NCBI RefSeq assembly: GCF_023699475.1
Contig: NZ_JALXFV010000007.1
Span: 201,487-265,486 of the forward strand
Direction of reading: 5' to 3'
Length of the DNA stretch: 64,000 nt
Source: Halomarina rubra
GTDB lineage: Archaea > Halobacteriota > Halobacteria > Halobacteriales > Haloarculaceae
Within the stretch, counting starts at the first letter, position 1, and each line of letters opens with the position of its first letter. The position numbers were made by a program, and so were the translations under genes. The notes under the pieces are model-generated. The model made no database searches, was not told the DNA's origin, and saw nothing but the letters and a program-made list of their open reading frames with translations. This document shows, in pieces, positions 8,962-16,866 of the stretch.

Positions 8962-10032
8962 TTAGCGTCGATTCTCGATATGCTGGCTGACCCGCTCAAG
9001 CCCTTCTTCAAGTTCGTCGGTGTGCAGGCCGAAGCCGATGCGGAAGCGGTCGGGATACCCGAAGACCTCGCCGGGCGCAAGGACGACGCTTTCGGCTTCG
9101 AATACTGACCGGCAGAACTCCTTGCCGTTCTCGAATCCAGCAGGAATCGTCGGGAACCCGTTAACCCCCGTCGGCTCGAACCAGTTGAGGCCGTGGAGTT
9201 CGAGGAATTCGGTGACGCGTTCGCGATTCGCCTTCGCGTGAGAGCGATTCGCTGCAAGAATGTCATCCTCCTGTTCTCCAAGTGCTTGTCGAGCAATGTG
9301 GTTCCCGACGAGTGGCGGCGAAATCGTTGTGTAGTCTTTCCACTTCCGTACGGCGTCCGCAATATCCGTTTCTGCAACGACCCATCCGAGCCGCGCCCCT
9401 GCCAGACCGTACGATTTTGAGACGCCAGCAGTCGACACTGCTCGTGGCCCGAGTGCGGCGGCTGGAGCGTGCGGGTCGTCGGCCAGCATGCGATAGACCT
9501 CGTCGACGAGGAGGTACGCATCGTTCTCTTCGACGAGGTCGTAAAGCGCTTGCATCGTCTCCAGCCCGAGGTACTTTCCCGTCGGGTTGCTCGGATTCGT
9601 GAGAACAACGAGTTGGGTTTCGGGGCGCATCGCCTCTGCGACAGCATCAACAGAGAGGTTCCAGTCAGGCGGTTCAGTCCGGACTTCGCTCACCTCGCCG
9701 ACTGACTCGGGGACGCTCGCGAGCGATTGATAGGTCGGTGAAACGACGACAGTGTGGTCCCCCTCGCTCAGAAGCGACATGAACGTAAGGAAATCTGCTT
9801 CTTGCGTTCCGCAGGTCAGCACGACCTCTTCAGCGTCACGGTCGTAGCGTTCCGCTATGTCGGCTCGAAAATCCGGAGAGCCGTCAGTCGGAATCACGTA
9901 GCCGAGTTCACCGACGTCGAGGTCGAACCGGTCAGCGGGAAGACTTCGAACCCCACTTTCAGCGAGCATCAGGTCGGCATCCGACTCGTATTCGTCAAGC
10001 CAGCGTTCCAGCTCGAAGGGGGGTAACTCCAT
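8962..10032 (-). CDS. PLP-dependent aminotransferase, class I/II fold
   Basis: The 356-residue protein is a fold-type I aminotransferase. It has NPSNPTGKYLG (pyridine-ring region), LLVDEVYRML with the Asp that binds the PLP nitrogen, and VSKSYGLAGARLGW containing the Schiff-base Lys, with the substrate-binding Arg near the C-terminus (FRIGFG). The substrate is not determined. [13 protein letters not shown] and mycolytic or amino-acid-modifying branches share these motifs. It is transcribed away from a palindromic site at 10050-10066 that could control it, and repeat copy A lies just downstream. Confidence 0.9.
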   Translation of the reverse strand: MELPPFELERWLDEYESDADLMLAESGVRSLPADRFDLDVGELGYVIPTDGSPDFRADIAERYDRDAEEVVLTCGTQEADFLTFMSLLSEGDHTVVVSPTYQSLASVPESVGEVSEVRTEPPDWNLSVDAVAEAMRPETQLVVLTNPSNPTGKYLGLETMQALYDLVEENDAYLLVDEVYRMLADDPHAPAAALGPRAVSTAGVSKSYGLAGARLGWVVAETDIADAVRKWKDYTTISPPLVGNHIARQALGEQEDDILAANRSHAKANRERVTEFLELHGLNWFEPTGVNGFPTIPAGFENGKEFCRSVFEAESVVLAPGEVFGYPDRFRIGFGLHTDELEEGLERVSQHIENRR

Positions 10033-10049
10033 ACAAAATCATCCCCTGT

Positions 10050-10066
10050 GAGGGTATTATACCCTC
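10050..10066. promoter_or_regulatory. Palindromic operator-like site upstream of the aminotransferase
   Basis: GAGGGTAT-T-ATACCCTC is a perfect inverted repeat with 8-base arms, 18 bp upstream of the aminotransferase start on the - strand. The centre, TATTATA, could serve as the TATA box, so a regulator bound here would block transcription. The regulator gene at 10648 is a candidate partner by proximity only. Confidence 0.5.
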
Positions 10067-10112
10067 TGACTTCACGAGCTGTGTGAATCATACGGGAGCT
10101 GAGCAGGGGTAT

Positions 10113-10162
10113 GATACACTCGCGGTACGCGTCTATCGATAGACGCAGAGCGTGGGTCTATC
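10113..10162 (+). repeat. Dispersed repeat, copy B (minimal palindromic copy)
   Basis: This 50 bp copy consists only of the two ends of the family joined directly. The left end GATACACTCGCGGTACGC-GTCTATC abuts the right end GATAGAC-GCAGAGCGTGGGTCTATC. The internal region of about 55 bp present in copies C, D, F and G is missing. It shows most clearly that the ends are inverted repeats of about 25 bp. Confidence 0.8.
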
Positions 10163-10302
10163 GACCGATCAGTGACTTTTGTCTCGGGGATTCTCTTTGC
10201 ACCAGCACTTGTCTAAGAGGAGACTTGCTAGTCGACACTCTGGCCTGTAATTGACACCCGTGACACTATCGAGTGCGAGTCGGAGCTCCATTCGGGCCCG
10301 CC

Positions 10303-10336
10303 CTCATGCACCCTGTCCAATTGGCACGGGCATGAG
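10303..10336. other. Nested palindrome in the 10033-10647 intergenic region
   Basis: Outer arms CTCATGC (10303-10309) and GCATGAG (10330-10336) enclose the 8-base palindrome CCAATTGG (10317-10324). The 615 bp interval between the divergent aminotransferase and regulator genes also holds the operator-like site at 10050 and repeat copy B. I see no gene in it. Confidence 0.45.
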
Positions 10337-10647
10337 AGCGTTGGGCACGAATCACCCTTGGTTACAACACACACTCCCTCCGAGTGGTGAGCAACTCGAA
10401 GGTCCGATGTAGCCCAGGGGATGGACAGTCACGGTGGCCAAGGGTAGTCGGCGTGATGAACGTTCGTGTAATAAGTATTACTCAGAAGGCCAGTATTGAA
10501 CGAAAATCACCACCGTTCGAACTCAACCTTACTATTTCAACGTCAGCCGCCGTCGGTCTACGGGCAAATTCGCTGGCTTTCACAACAGTTATGACAAATT
10601 GTGCGCTCACCACGGGACAGGATACGAACACGCGGCAGAATATACCA

Positions 10648-11319
10648 ATGATTGCCACGTTCACAATTCAACAACCGACTCTCTTAGCAACCCTCCGAGC
10701 TGTACCGTCGGCACGGGTCATCTGGGAGCAATCGGATACCACCGCCAACGGTGAACACCTCCTGATGTTCTGGGCAGAAACGAGTGACTTGGAGTCGTTC
10801 GAAACTGCTCTCCAGCACGATTCGACCGTGACGGCCCCTCGTGTGTTGACGACGACGGGCGACCGCCGGTTGTATCAGGTCGAACACGTCGGGGAGGGGA
10901 AAGCTCAGAGCGTTTATCCCACTATCGTCGAGGCCGGAGGCATCGTCCAGCAGTGTACTGCTACCCACGGGGGCTGGACATTACAGGTCGAACTCCCCGA
11001 TACAGACTCTTTACAACACATTCACGAGTGGTGTTCGCGCCGCGACCTCGAGTTCACGCTCAAGCGAAAGTACGAGCAGACCGATAACGACGGAAACACA
11101 ACGACGTACGGGTTGACTGAAAAGCAGCGGACACTCCTCGTCCATGCCACACAGGACGGATACTTCGATGTACCGCGAGGGACGGACCTCAACGTGCTTG
11201 CAGCCGAGTTAGAGATCAGTCATCAAGCGGCATCCGAACGACTTCGGCGTGGTGTCGATCTGCTGGTCCAGCACACGATTCTCGACGACGAGAGAGCTTC
11301 GCAGACACTCGAGCGGTGA
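10648..11319 (+). CDS. HTH_10 (bacterio-opsin activator type) transcriptional regulator
   Basis: The 223-residue protein has an N-terminal sensor-like beta/alpha region and a C-terminal HTH_10 domain from about residue 155. The block LTEKQRTLLVHATQDGYFDV followed by LAAELEISHQAASERLRRG is the classic pattern of this haloarchaeal family. These proteins usually regulate one or a few nearby genes. The ATG at 10648 was chosen because family members start with a short sensor strand like MIATFTIQQ; the upstream extension of the frame has non-coding composition. It is divergent from the aminotransferase. Confidence 0.85.
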   Translation: MIATFTIQQPTLLATLRAVPSARVIWEQSDTTANGEHLLMFWAETSDLESFETALQHDSTVTAPRVLTTTGDRRLYQVEHVGEGKAQSVYPTIVEAGGIVQQCTATHGGWTLQVELPDTDSLQHIHEWCSRRDLEFTLKRKYEQTDNDGNTTTYGLTEKQRTLLVHATQDGYFDVPRGTDLNVLAAELEISHQAASERLRRGVDLLVQHTILDDERASQTLER

Positions 11320-11586
11320 CTGGCGTCGTCCAGTTATTTCGTCCACTCTCCACAAAGGACAGGTGGTAGGGAGGAGCGGGCTGGGTAGAACGTGCCTCTG
11401 ACAGGTTCTCCACCGCAAATAAGACAACGGGTTGAAACGAACTTAGTGTGCGGCTTGCATAGCATTGTTTACTGGAGATGGCCAACTCTTATTGTGGGAG
11501 ACAGAGAGCGTCAGTCGACCAGCGGCTACATATCCTGGAGGCTACCCTACGATATCGGCGGGACATGTAGGCATGGGATTGTTCGG

Positions 11587-11757
11587 TCAGTCAGAGGCGG
11601 TCGCTTCCGACCCGCCTGTGTCGAACGCACCGACGGAGTCCCCTCCACATCTGCATTTGCCATCTGTCGTCGGCAAGATGAACGATCCGTCATCGCGTTC
11701 TCGAGCGGTATACGCTTGCCCACACTCGCTACAGAGAACGATCGTCCGCCCGTTCAC
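11587..11757 (-). CDS. Small zinc-ribbon protein (GTG start)
   Basis: The 56-residue - strand frame reads NGRTIVLCSECGQAYTARE near its start and DGKCRCGGDS later, giving two Cys pairs (C9/C12 and C35/C37) that form a likely zinc ribbon. The pattern CSxCG...LPTxDGxCxCG is common in very small haloarchaeal proteins. The start is a GTG, because an in-frame TAG lies just upstream and no ATG is available. Translation of the opposite strand gives longer but low-complexity frames, so the - strand reading is preferred. Confidence 0.5.
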   Translation of the reverse strand: MNGRTIVLCSECGQAYTARERDDGSFILPTTDGKCRCGGDSVGAFDTGGSEATASD

Positions 11758-11826
11758 TGGTGAGCCTCTGCCTGCAGGCCTCTTCTACGTCCCATGGTCC
11801 TCAAGGAAATCTTGTTCATCGTCTAG

Positions 11827-11947
11827 TCATTGGTCATCCACGACAGGTGGTAATGCCACTCCCCAATTGTTGGGGCGCCACGATTCACACCCCGCACAGT
11901 TGGGTGGTGGCCACTTGGTGTAGACGCGTGTACGTGATGTTGGTCAC
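11827..11947 (-). pseudogene. Possible frameshifted small Cys-motif gene
   Basis: A - strand frame encodes KWPPPNCAGCESWRPNNWG and then stops at 11827. It has no start codon of its own, because a stop lies a few codons upstream. A GTG at 11947 opens another frame (VTNITYTRLH) that could join it through a one-base frameshift near 11917. The CxxC and Trp-rich character suggest a decayed small zinc protein upstream of the zinc-ribbon gene. The evidence is weak and rests on composition alone. Confidence 0.25.
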
Positions 11948-12197
11948 ATCTTTGACTCATCATGACGACGACGGCAACTGTCGAACTTGCGAAGCCGTCA
12001 CACTGGTAACGGACGACGGAGCCGACCCATGCCAGGAGACGATTGTGGATGACGACCAGTCCGTTCGCTGTGGCTCCATCGCGACTGGCAGGTACCGGCT
12101 TTCTCCAGAGGCAGGTGGGGTAGTCACAAACTGGCTTTGTCGACGCCACAGAGACCAACTCTCTGACATCATCACGACAACACTTGATTCGTGCTGA
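11937..12197 (+). CDS. Small Cys-rich hypothetical protein, probable zinc binding
   Basis: The 86-residue frame contains CRTC at residues 15-18, single Cys at 32 and 45, and a WLCRRHRDQL motif with C68 and H71. The pattern resembles small haloarchaeal zinc-finger proteins in which two Cys pairs and a C-x2-H close the site. Acidic composition (TDDGADP, VDDDQ) fits a haloarchaeal soluble protein. The start is uncertain: the ATG at 11937 was taken as the first in the plausible part of a longer frame. No function is assigned. Confidence 0.5.
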   Translation: MLVTSLTHHDDDGNCRTCEAVTLVTDDGADPCQETIVDDDQSVRCGSIATGRYRLSPEAGGVVTNWLCRRHRDQLSDIITTTLDSC

Positions 12198-12234
12198 GCC
12201 CTCCGTGCTACGTTCGTCGTCAACGACTGACTTC

Positions 12235-12340
12235 GATACACTCGCGGCACGTGTCTAACAGCTGAGTCACTGCGAGTCAGCGTGAAAATAACGCCGCTCA
12301 GTGTTTTCCGGTGTTGTTAGATGCAGAGCGTGGGTCTATC
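12235..12340 (+). repeat. Dispersed repeat, copy C (full length)
   Basis: This full 106 bp copy has left end GATACACTCGCGGCAC-GTGTCTAACAG, right end TTTCCGGTGTTGTTAGA-TGCAGAGCGTGGGTCTATC. GTCTAAC (12253-12259) and GTTAGAT (12316-12322) lie 70 bp apart as inner inverted boxes. The last bases provide the TGA stop of the - strand lipoprotein gene at 12339, so the right boundary coincides with a gene end. Confidence 0.85.
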
Positions 12341-12860
12341 AGAACCAGTCATCAAGATCGAACTGAGTGGTCTCCTTAATCGTGAGTGGTTGCTGCGGCG
12401 AGTCTGCACCGTGGAGACGGAAGTATCCCCCATCATCGGTAGAGTACTCTCCGACAGTCGCACTGCCTCCAACGTGCATGTCGTTGAAATCGGTCCGATG
12501 AGCCTCTCTTATTGGACCGGACTCCCCCTCTCCGGGCATGACACCGGCGATATATTCAACGTCAGTAAACCGCTGGGCCATCACTTCCTCTTGCTCCGCC
12601 GATACGGATAGCTCACCTGCGCCACCGTTGACCGCCGCGTACTCAGGGTCATACTGAGCAATCACTGATTTGCCGTCACCTCCGAGAGACAGTATCGCCG
12701 CACTGACCCAGACAGGGCCACGGTCGTTGGTGGGGTGTGCAACGGAGACGGTTTTTCTGAACACTGTCCCGTTCGTCCGGTCAAGATATCCCGAACAGCC
12801 GGCAATGGCACTGAATCCTGCGGCAGCAACACCAGTGAGGAAGTCGCGGCGGGAGGGCAT
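12339..12860 (-). CDS. Tat-exported lipoprotein of unknown function
   Basis: The 173-residue protein begins with a twin-arginine signal (PSRRDFLTG), a hydrophobic stretch and a lipobox, AIAGC. It is therefore exported folded and lipid-anchored at the cell surface. The mature part shows a beta-rich, acidic sequence without motifs I recognise. It lies between repeat copies C and D and its stop codon is inside copy C. It may be a single-gene module. Confidence 0.75.
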   Translation of the reverse strand: MPSRRDFLTGVAAAGFSAIAGCSGYLDRTNGTVFRKTVSVAHPTNDRGPVWVSAAILSLGGDGKSVIAQYDPEYAAVNGGAGELSVSAEQEEVMAQRFTDVEYIAGVMPGEGESGPIREAHRTDFNDMHVGGSATVGEYSTDDGGYFRLHGADSPQQPLTIKETTQFDLDDWF

Positions 12861-12904
12861 ATTTTCAGCTTCGTGTGCCAGTGTATATGCTTTTGCAGAG
12901 TACT

Positions 12905-13008
12905 GTTAGACTCACGGACCTACCTAACAGCAGAGTTACCCGAACCGGCCTGAAATCAACCCTTCTCACTACTTGCCGGATTTGTTAGACAGAGAGCGTG
13001 GGCCTGTC
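12905..13008 (+). repeat. Dispersed repeat, copy D (full length, diverged left end)
   Basis: The 104 bp copy has left end GTTAGACTCACGGACC-TACCTAACAG and right end TTGCCGGATTTGTTAGAC-AGAGAGCGTGGGCCTGTC. The inner boxes ACCTAAC and GTTAGAC are preserved as an inverted pair. The central part differs from copy C except for the GTTACCCG and TGAAATC-like segments. It separates the - strand lipoprotein from the + strand lipoprotein. Confidence 0.8.
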
Positions 13009-13065
13009 ATTGTCGGATGTCACTGTCCCCGAAAGTTTATGCTCGAACTCAGCTGAACGATTGAC

Positions 13066-13470
13066 ATGGCCCTCCCTCGACTGCGCGCAAGCGTGCTCGC
13101 TGTTCTTCTCGTGCTCCTCGTCTCGATAGCCGGATGTACACTCCCAAGCACGGGAGGCAGCACGCAATCGCCCACACAGACACCCTTAGACACGACCACA
13201 CCACCGACCACGACGGCCTCGGCGCCGGATGCTGTGCGAACGCACTGTCCGTACACGCTCGATACAACAGCGGTCGCTGACGACGGTATCAGCCCCAGAG
13301 CTACACAGTACAACTACTCGAATCTATCCGGTTCCCGGCAGACGGAGTTCAAGACCGCTGTCGAGGACGGTGGGGTCGTTCTCAGCCACTCAGTGCCGGA
13401 CATCTGGGCAGACGACGTTGTCGTCTGGTATCAAGGCGAGGCATACTCCGTCGTGTTCGTCGGGTGCTGA
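13066..13470 (+). CDS. Lipoprotein with short conserved C-terminal domain
   Basis: The 134-residue protein has a Sec-type signal with lipobox VSIAGC, then a Thr/Pro/Ser-rich linker typical of haloarchaeal surface proteins. The mature domain of about 80 residues contains YNYSNLSGSRQTEFKTAVEDGG and ends with a beta hairpin and Cys. The Y-x-x-L-x...F..A...G pattern resembles small haloarchaeal domains of unknown function (DUF7979-like, from memory). It lies 57 bp beyond repeat copy D. No function is assigned. Confidence 0.75.
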   Translation: MALPRLRASVLAVLLVLLVSIAGCTLPSTGGSTQSPTQTPLDTTTPPTTTASAPDAVRTHCPYTLDTTAVADDGISPRATQYNYSNLSGSRQTEFKTAVEDGGVVLSHSVPDIWADDVVVWYQGEAYSVVFVGC

Positions 13471-13514
13471 CAAGAGTCATGTGTGGAAAATCGATTTCCG
13501 CTCGTTGTTCGGAG

Positions 13515-16352
13515 CTATCGAACCTCGCCCCACGTGCCGACGAGTTCTCCCTCGTAGAATCGGCGTTGCTGGAAGCCAAGCGCGTTGCAGAGCATCGTAT
13601 GACCCATGAACGAGACGGCGTAGTCGGCCATCCCGAACGGGTGGAGTTCCTGCTGATTCGCCGGTGGGAGAATCGAGCCGAGGAGATTGATTTCGGCGTC
13701 GCCGGCCCGGAGCGACCCGGCACCGACACCCTCCTCGCCCCCTGTCTGCATCCGACCTGCAACCTCGCCGCCAGCAGCCGTGAAGGCTTCGTCGTCGACG
13801 ATGGTCGCCGGTTGGTCGTTCACATTGGGGACGTACCCGATCTGTGGACTCTTCCACATCTCGCGCTGGAGCGGTCTGATGTCGTCGAGCAGGTAGTGTT
13901 CGAAGTCCCGGTCGACTAAGTTCGCGATCCCGACCTCGATAGTCTGTAGGTCCTCCGCAGCGATCGCTTCGGCGTCACCTACGTCGAGTTCGTCGAGGAG
14001 GTAGAGACCCCTGTCTGTCAACACGAGGTCCCCTCCGACCTTGACGAACTCCTCAATCGCCGCGACGTACTCGTCGCTGTCACGACCGACGTCGTGGGAG
14101 ACGACGAGTTTGTCGTACCGACGCTCGCCGGAGTTGCCACGCATCAGCCGGCCGATCCGTACGTCCTTGACTCGAAGCCCCTCCAAACTCCCCGACTCCA
14201 GGTTCGGTGCGAGGTCGGCGAAGAACTGCATCGGATTGACGACGTACTCCTCTTGGGAGTACCCGAAGGCCGCCTCCGGGTCGGGGTGGTCTTCTTCGCT
14301 GTCGACGGTGACGATATCTGCCTCGACCTCCTCAGCACCGTCGAACTCGATCGTCCAGTCGCCTTCTACGGGTCTCGGGACGTAGAAGCTCCGTTCGTCT
14401 GTCTCGGCGAGGTCGATGGTACGAACGACCTCCCCGCCAGGATTGACTAGGTTCACGACCCCTTCGTCGTTTCCGTTGTCGTGGAGCTGGACGGCGAGGG
14501 AGTGTGTCTCCTCCTGTGAGGGGACGGCAGACCCCCCCGATGGCCCGGATTGGACCGTCTCGTGTCGAGTCTGGACCTCCGTCGCTCGGTCCTGACCAGG
14601 GCCCTCGCCCTGACCAGGGCTCTCGTCAGTGTGTGACAGGTCCGCCGACGTGCGGGTGAGCTCCGGCGTCGTCACGTAGGCGGTGTCTTGGTCACCCGTC
14701 GCGACTGTCGCGTCCGTGTCCGCCGCACACATCTCGGCGAACTCGCGCATCGAGAGTCGATACGCCGTCTCGAGGTGACGCTCGATGTACGGGCGCCAGT
14801 TCACCCAGGCTCGCATCGCGAGTTCCGGAGCGACCGTCACAGCGCCGAGACCACCGAACTCCTCTGGCTGGCCCGCCCAGCCGAGCAGTCCGCCGGTGAT
14901 GTTGTAGCCCAGCGAGTCGTAAATCGACCCGTAGTCGAGCAGTTCGTCCGGGACGTAGTCGTCGGGGTCGCCGAAGATGGTGTCCTTACCAGCACGGATG
15001 GTGTCGGGAGCGATGGCCTCCGGGCTTCCCCACTGGTCGGTCATCGCCGCGTCGATGCGCTTGTTCACCTCGTCGAGGTTGTGGGTGCCGTCGTGTTCGT
15101 ACGCGGCGTTGGACTCGAGGTTCAACACCATTGTGTCCGCGAACCCCATCATGTGGTAGTCACAGAGGTATTCGACGTTGTCGTACCCACGGAGGTGGCC
15201 GACGGTCGCCAGCGCGTCCGGGACGACGTCGTCGTACCCCACCTCGTACCCGGGGCGAACGTCGGGGGCGTCTCCGTGGTCGGCCGGCCAGAACGCTGGG
15301 TTCGCCCACCCGATCGTCGGGTACTGCCGGTTGGTATCGACTTGCGATGCGTTCCCGCGGTAGTGGCCGTAGTGTGGGTCACCGAAGAAGGCGGCGTACG
15401 GGTTCGGGCCGAACTGTGGCTTCCGGACCGTCCAGCCGTCCGGGTTGATGTACACCCAGACGATGACGATGTCGTCGAGGAGACTGCTGAACGCCTCGGC
15501 CTCGCCGTCGACAGCGTCCTCGATGATTCGGCTCCCAGCCTCGACGCCCGCACGCTCGTTGCCGTGGATACCGACGATGAAGACGGCTTTGTCTTTCTCC
15601 TGGAACGACGCCTCGTCCTGGATGTCGTTCGTGAGTTCCGCGACGTAGATGTCCTGTGGGTCGGGGTTCTCACCGGTGAAGAAGTTCTCCCAGCCGGGTC
15701 CCTGGCCGATTCGGTGGACGCGCACCATGTCGGGGTACTCCGCTGCGAGGTGGTCGAGTGCCTGGCCCGCTTCTGGATGCGAAATCCAGTCGCGTGCGTT
15801 CTCGACGGCCGGGAAGACGCCGTCGGCATAGGGGTCGTCCAGTCTCCAGAACGGATTGGCACCCGGTGAGAAATCGACGTAGTTGATGCCTCCGATCTCG
15901 GTGAGTGCGAACTCGAGTTCCTGTGCCGTGAGATGAGCGTGTGCAGACGGGTTGGGGGTCTCACGCGTGACGACCTTCGGCGCTCGCTCGTCCTCGTCGA
16001 CGTCCCACTCGGGGTCGCCGTACTCTTCGTAGAACGCGTCACGTGACTCGCTATCTTCGAAGTCGATCGCGAGTGCTGCTTCGTACTCCGCGGGTGTCGA
16101 GTTGACGACGAACTCCGCGAGGTCCGTCATGGAGTCGTCGTCGACGGCCTGTCGACCCTTCTCGCCAACTGCCGTACTCGGGAGCGAGAGTGACGCTCCA
16201 GTCACCGCGGCGACTCGGAGGAACGTTCGTCGGTCCACCGAACGGCCTTCGAATACGGTCTCGTCCAGCGACACAGCCTCGCGATAGCTGTACCGTGACT
16301 GTTCGCCGGTCCGTTCCCCTGAGGCGTCATCGTCAGTGTCTGGTCGTGTCAT
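13515..16352 (-). CDS. Secreted M14 zinc carboxypeptidase with C-terminal GATase-like domain
   Basis: The 945-residue protein has a Tat signal with RRTFLRV near residue 41. The M14 domain carries the zinc ligands in GIHGNERAG (H263, E266) and a later His in LCDYHMMGF (H400). It also has the substrate motifs NPDGW and DTNRQYP, typical of M14. A polar linker near residue 590 leads to a beta domain, then a C-terminal region (KLVVSHDVG, FVKVGGDLVLTDRG) that resembles a GATase1-like fold. It probably digests peptides or cell-wall material outside the cell. It lies between copies D and E of the repeat. Confidence 0.85.
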   Translation of the reverse strand: MTRPDTDDDASGERTGEQSRYSYREAVSLDETVFEGRSVDRRTFLRVAAVTGASLSLPSTAVGEKGRQAVDDDSMTDLAEFVVNSTPAEYEAALAIDFEDSESRDAFYEEYGDPEWDVDEDERAPKVVTRETPNPSAHAHLTAQELEFALTEIGGINYVDFSPGANPFWRLDDPYADGVFPAVENARDWISHPEAGQALDHLAAEYPDMVRVHRIGQGPGWENFFTGENPDPQDIYVAELTNDIQDEASFQEKDKAVFIVGIHGNERAGVEAGSRIIEDAVDGEAEAFSSLLDDIVIVWVYINPDGWTVRKPQFGPNPYAAFFGDPHYGHYRGNASQVDTNRQYPTIGWANPAFWPADHGDAPDVRPGYEVGYDDVVPDALATVGHLRGYDNVEYLCDYHMMGFADTMVLNLESNAAYEHDGTHNLDEVNKRIDAAMTDQWGSPEAIAPDTIRAGKDTIFGDPDDYVPDELLDYGSIYDSLGYNITGGLLGWAGQPEEFGGLGAVTVAPELAMRAWVNWRPYIERHLETAYRLSMREFAEMCAADTDATVATGDQDTAYVTTPELTRTSADLSHTDESPGQGEGPGQDRATEVQTRHETVQSGPSGGSAVPSQEETHSLAVQLHDNGNDEGVVNLVNPGGEVVRTIDLAETDERSFYVPRPVEGDWTIEFDGAEEVEADIVTVDSEEDHPDPEAAFGYSQEEYVVNPMQFFADLAPNLESGSLEGLRVKDVRIGRLMRGNSGERRYDKLVVSHDVGRDSDEYVAAIEEFVKVGGDLVLTDRGLYLLDELDVGDAEAIAAEDLQTIEVGIANLVDRDFEHYLLDDIRPLQREMWKSPQIGYVPNVNDQPATIVDDEAFTAAGGEVAGRMQTGGEEGVGAGSLRAGDAEINLLGSILPPANQQELHPFGMADYAVSFMGHTMLCNALGFQQRRFYEGELVGTWGEVR

Positions 16353-16398
16353 TGAGTATCGTGGGTGTCGCCACCACGTACCGAGTCAAAACCCTCGT

Positions 16399-16410
16399 CA
16401 AATAAGTATA
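16399..16410 (-). promoter_or_regulatory. AT-rich promoter element for the M14 gene
   Basis: On the - strand TATACTTATTTG lies about 50 bp upstream of the M14 start. Around it the DNA is much richer in A/T than the coding region. It is a reasonable TATA/BRE region but the exact start of transcription is unknown. The remainder of the 16353-16866 interval holds repeat copy E and no convincing gene. Confidence 0.4.
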
Positions 16411-16675
16411 CTCATTAATACATACATGATAGAATTTCTCAATATTCCTAGTAAATAACTTCGTTTCAGAATTCGCCATCTTCGAATCATTTGTACTCGT
16501 AGTAGCGACGGCCGATGAATCGAACCCTCCGCAATCGATGTCGGGGTGAAGGCGCGAAGTGTCGGGGAGATCAGAGAACTATTCGCAGGGAACGAGTCCT
16601 CAGACTGGGCGACGCAGTGATGTTCGACTGCCCGTCGTGTCCAGATACCGACCTCGACAGAACCTCTGCTTCCAG

Positions 16676-16773
16676 AAGTTGCGATCGGAGCGCTCAATGC
16701 ATGGGCTCGACAGAATGGAATCAGCCACCGCACAGCTTTCCGGTATTGGTAGACACAGAGCGTGAGTCAATCA
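16676..16773 (+). repeat. Dispersed repeat, copy E (variant left half as in copy A)
   Basis: It is close to copy A over about 98 bp, sharing AAGTTGCGA, CGGAGCGCTCAATGCATGG and GGAATCAGCCACCGCACAG. The right module CTTTCCGGTATTGGTAGAC-ACAGAGCGTGAGTCAATCA matches copies F and G. Both strands are open for short peptides in A and E, but substitutions between them do not clearly favour one reading frame, so I call it non-coding. Confidence 0.8.
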
Positions 16774-16866
16774 ATGGAGTGCTCAACCCCTCCAAGCTCT
16801 GCCAGTTCCCTCGTGCTGCACACAGGGCGCGTATTCAGTGACAGGTCTCGGCATCTTAGGATGTCG

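Noticed and set aside
8848..9108. A + strand frame starting inside repeat copy A
   Set aside because: It runs antisense into the aminotransferase gene, and the similar frame in copy E diverges with no protein-level constraint.
11465..11923. A 152-codon + strand frame
   Set aside because: Its tail is low-complexity, and the opposite strand encodes a better-supported zinc-ribbon protein.
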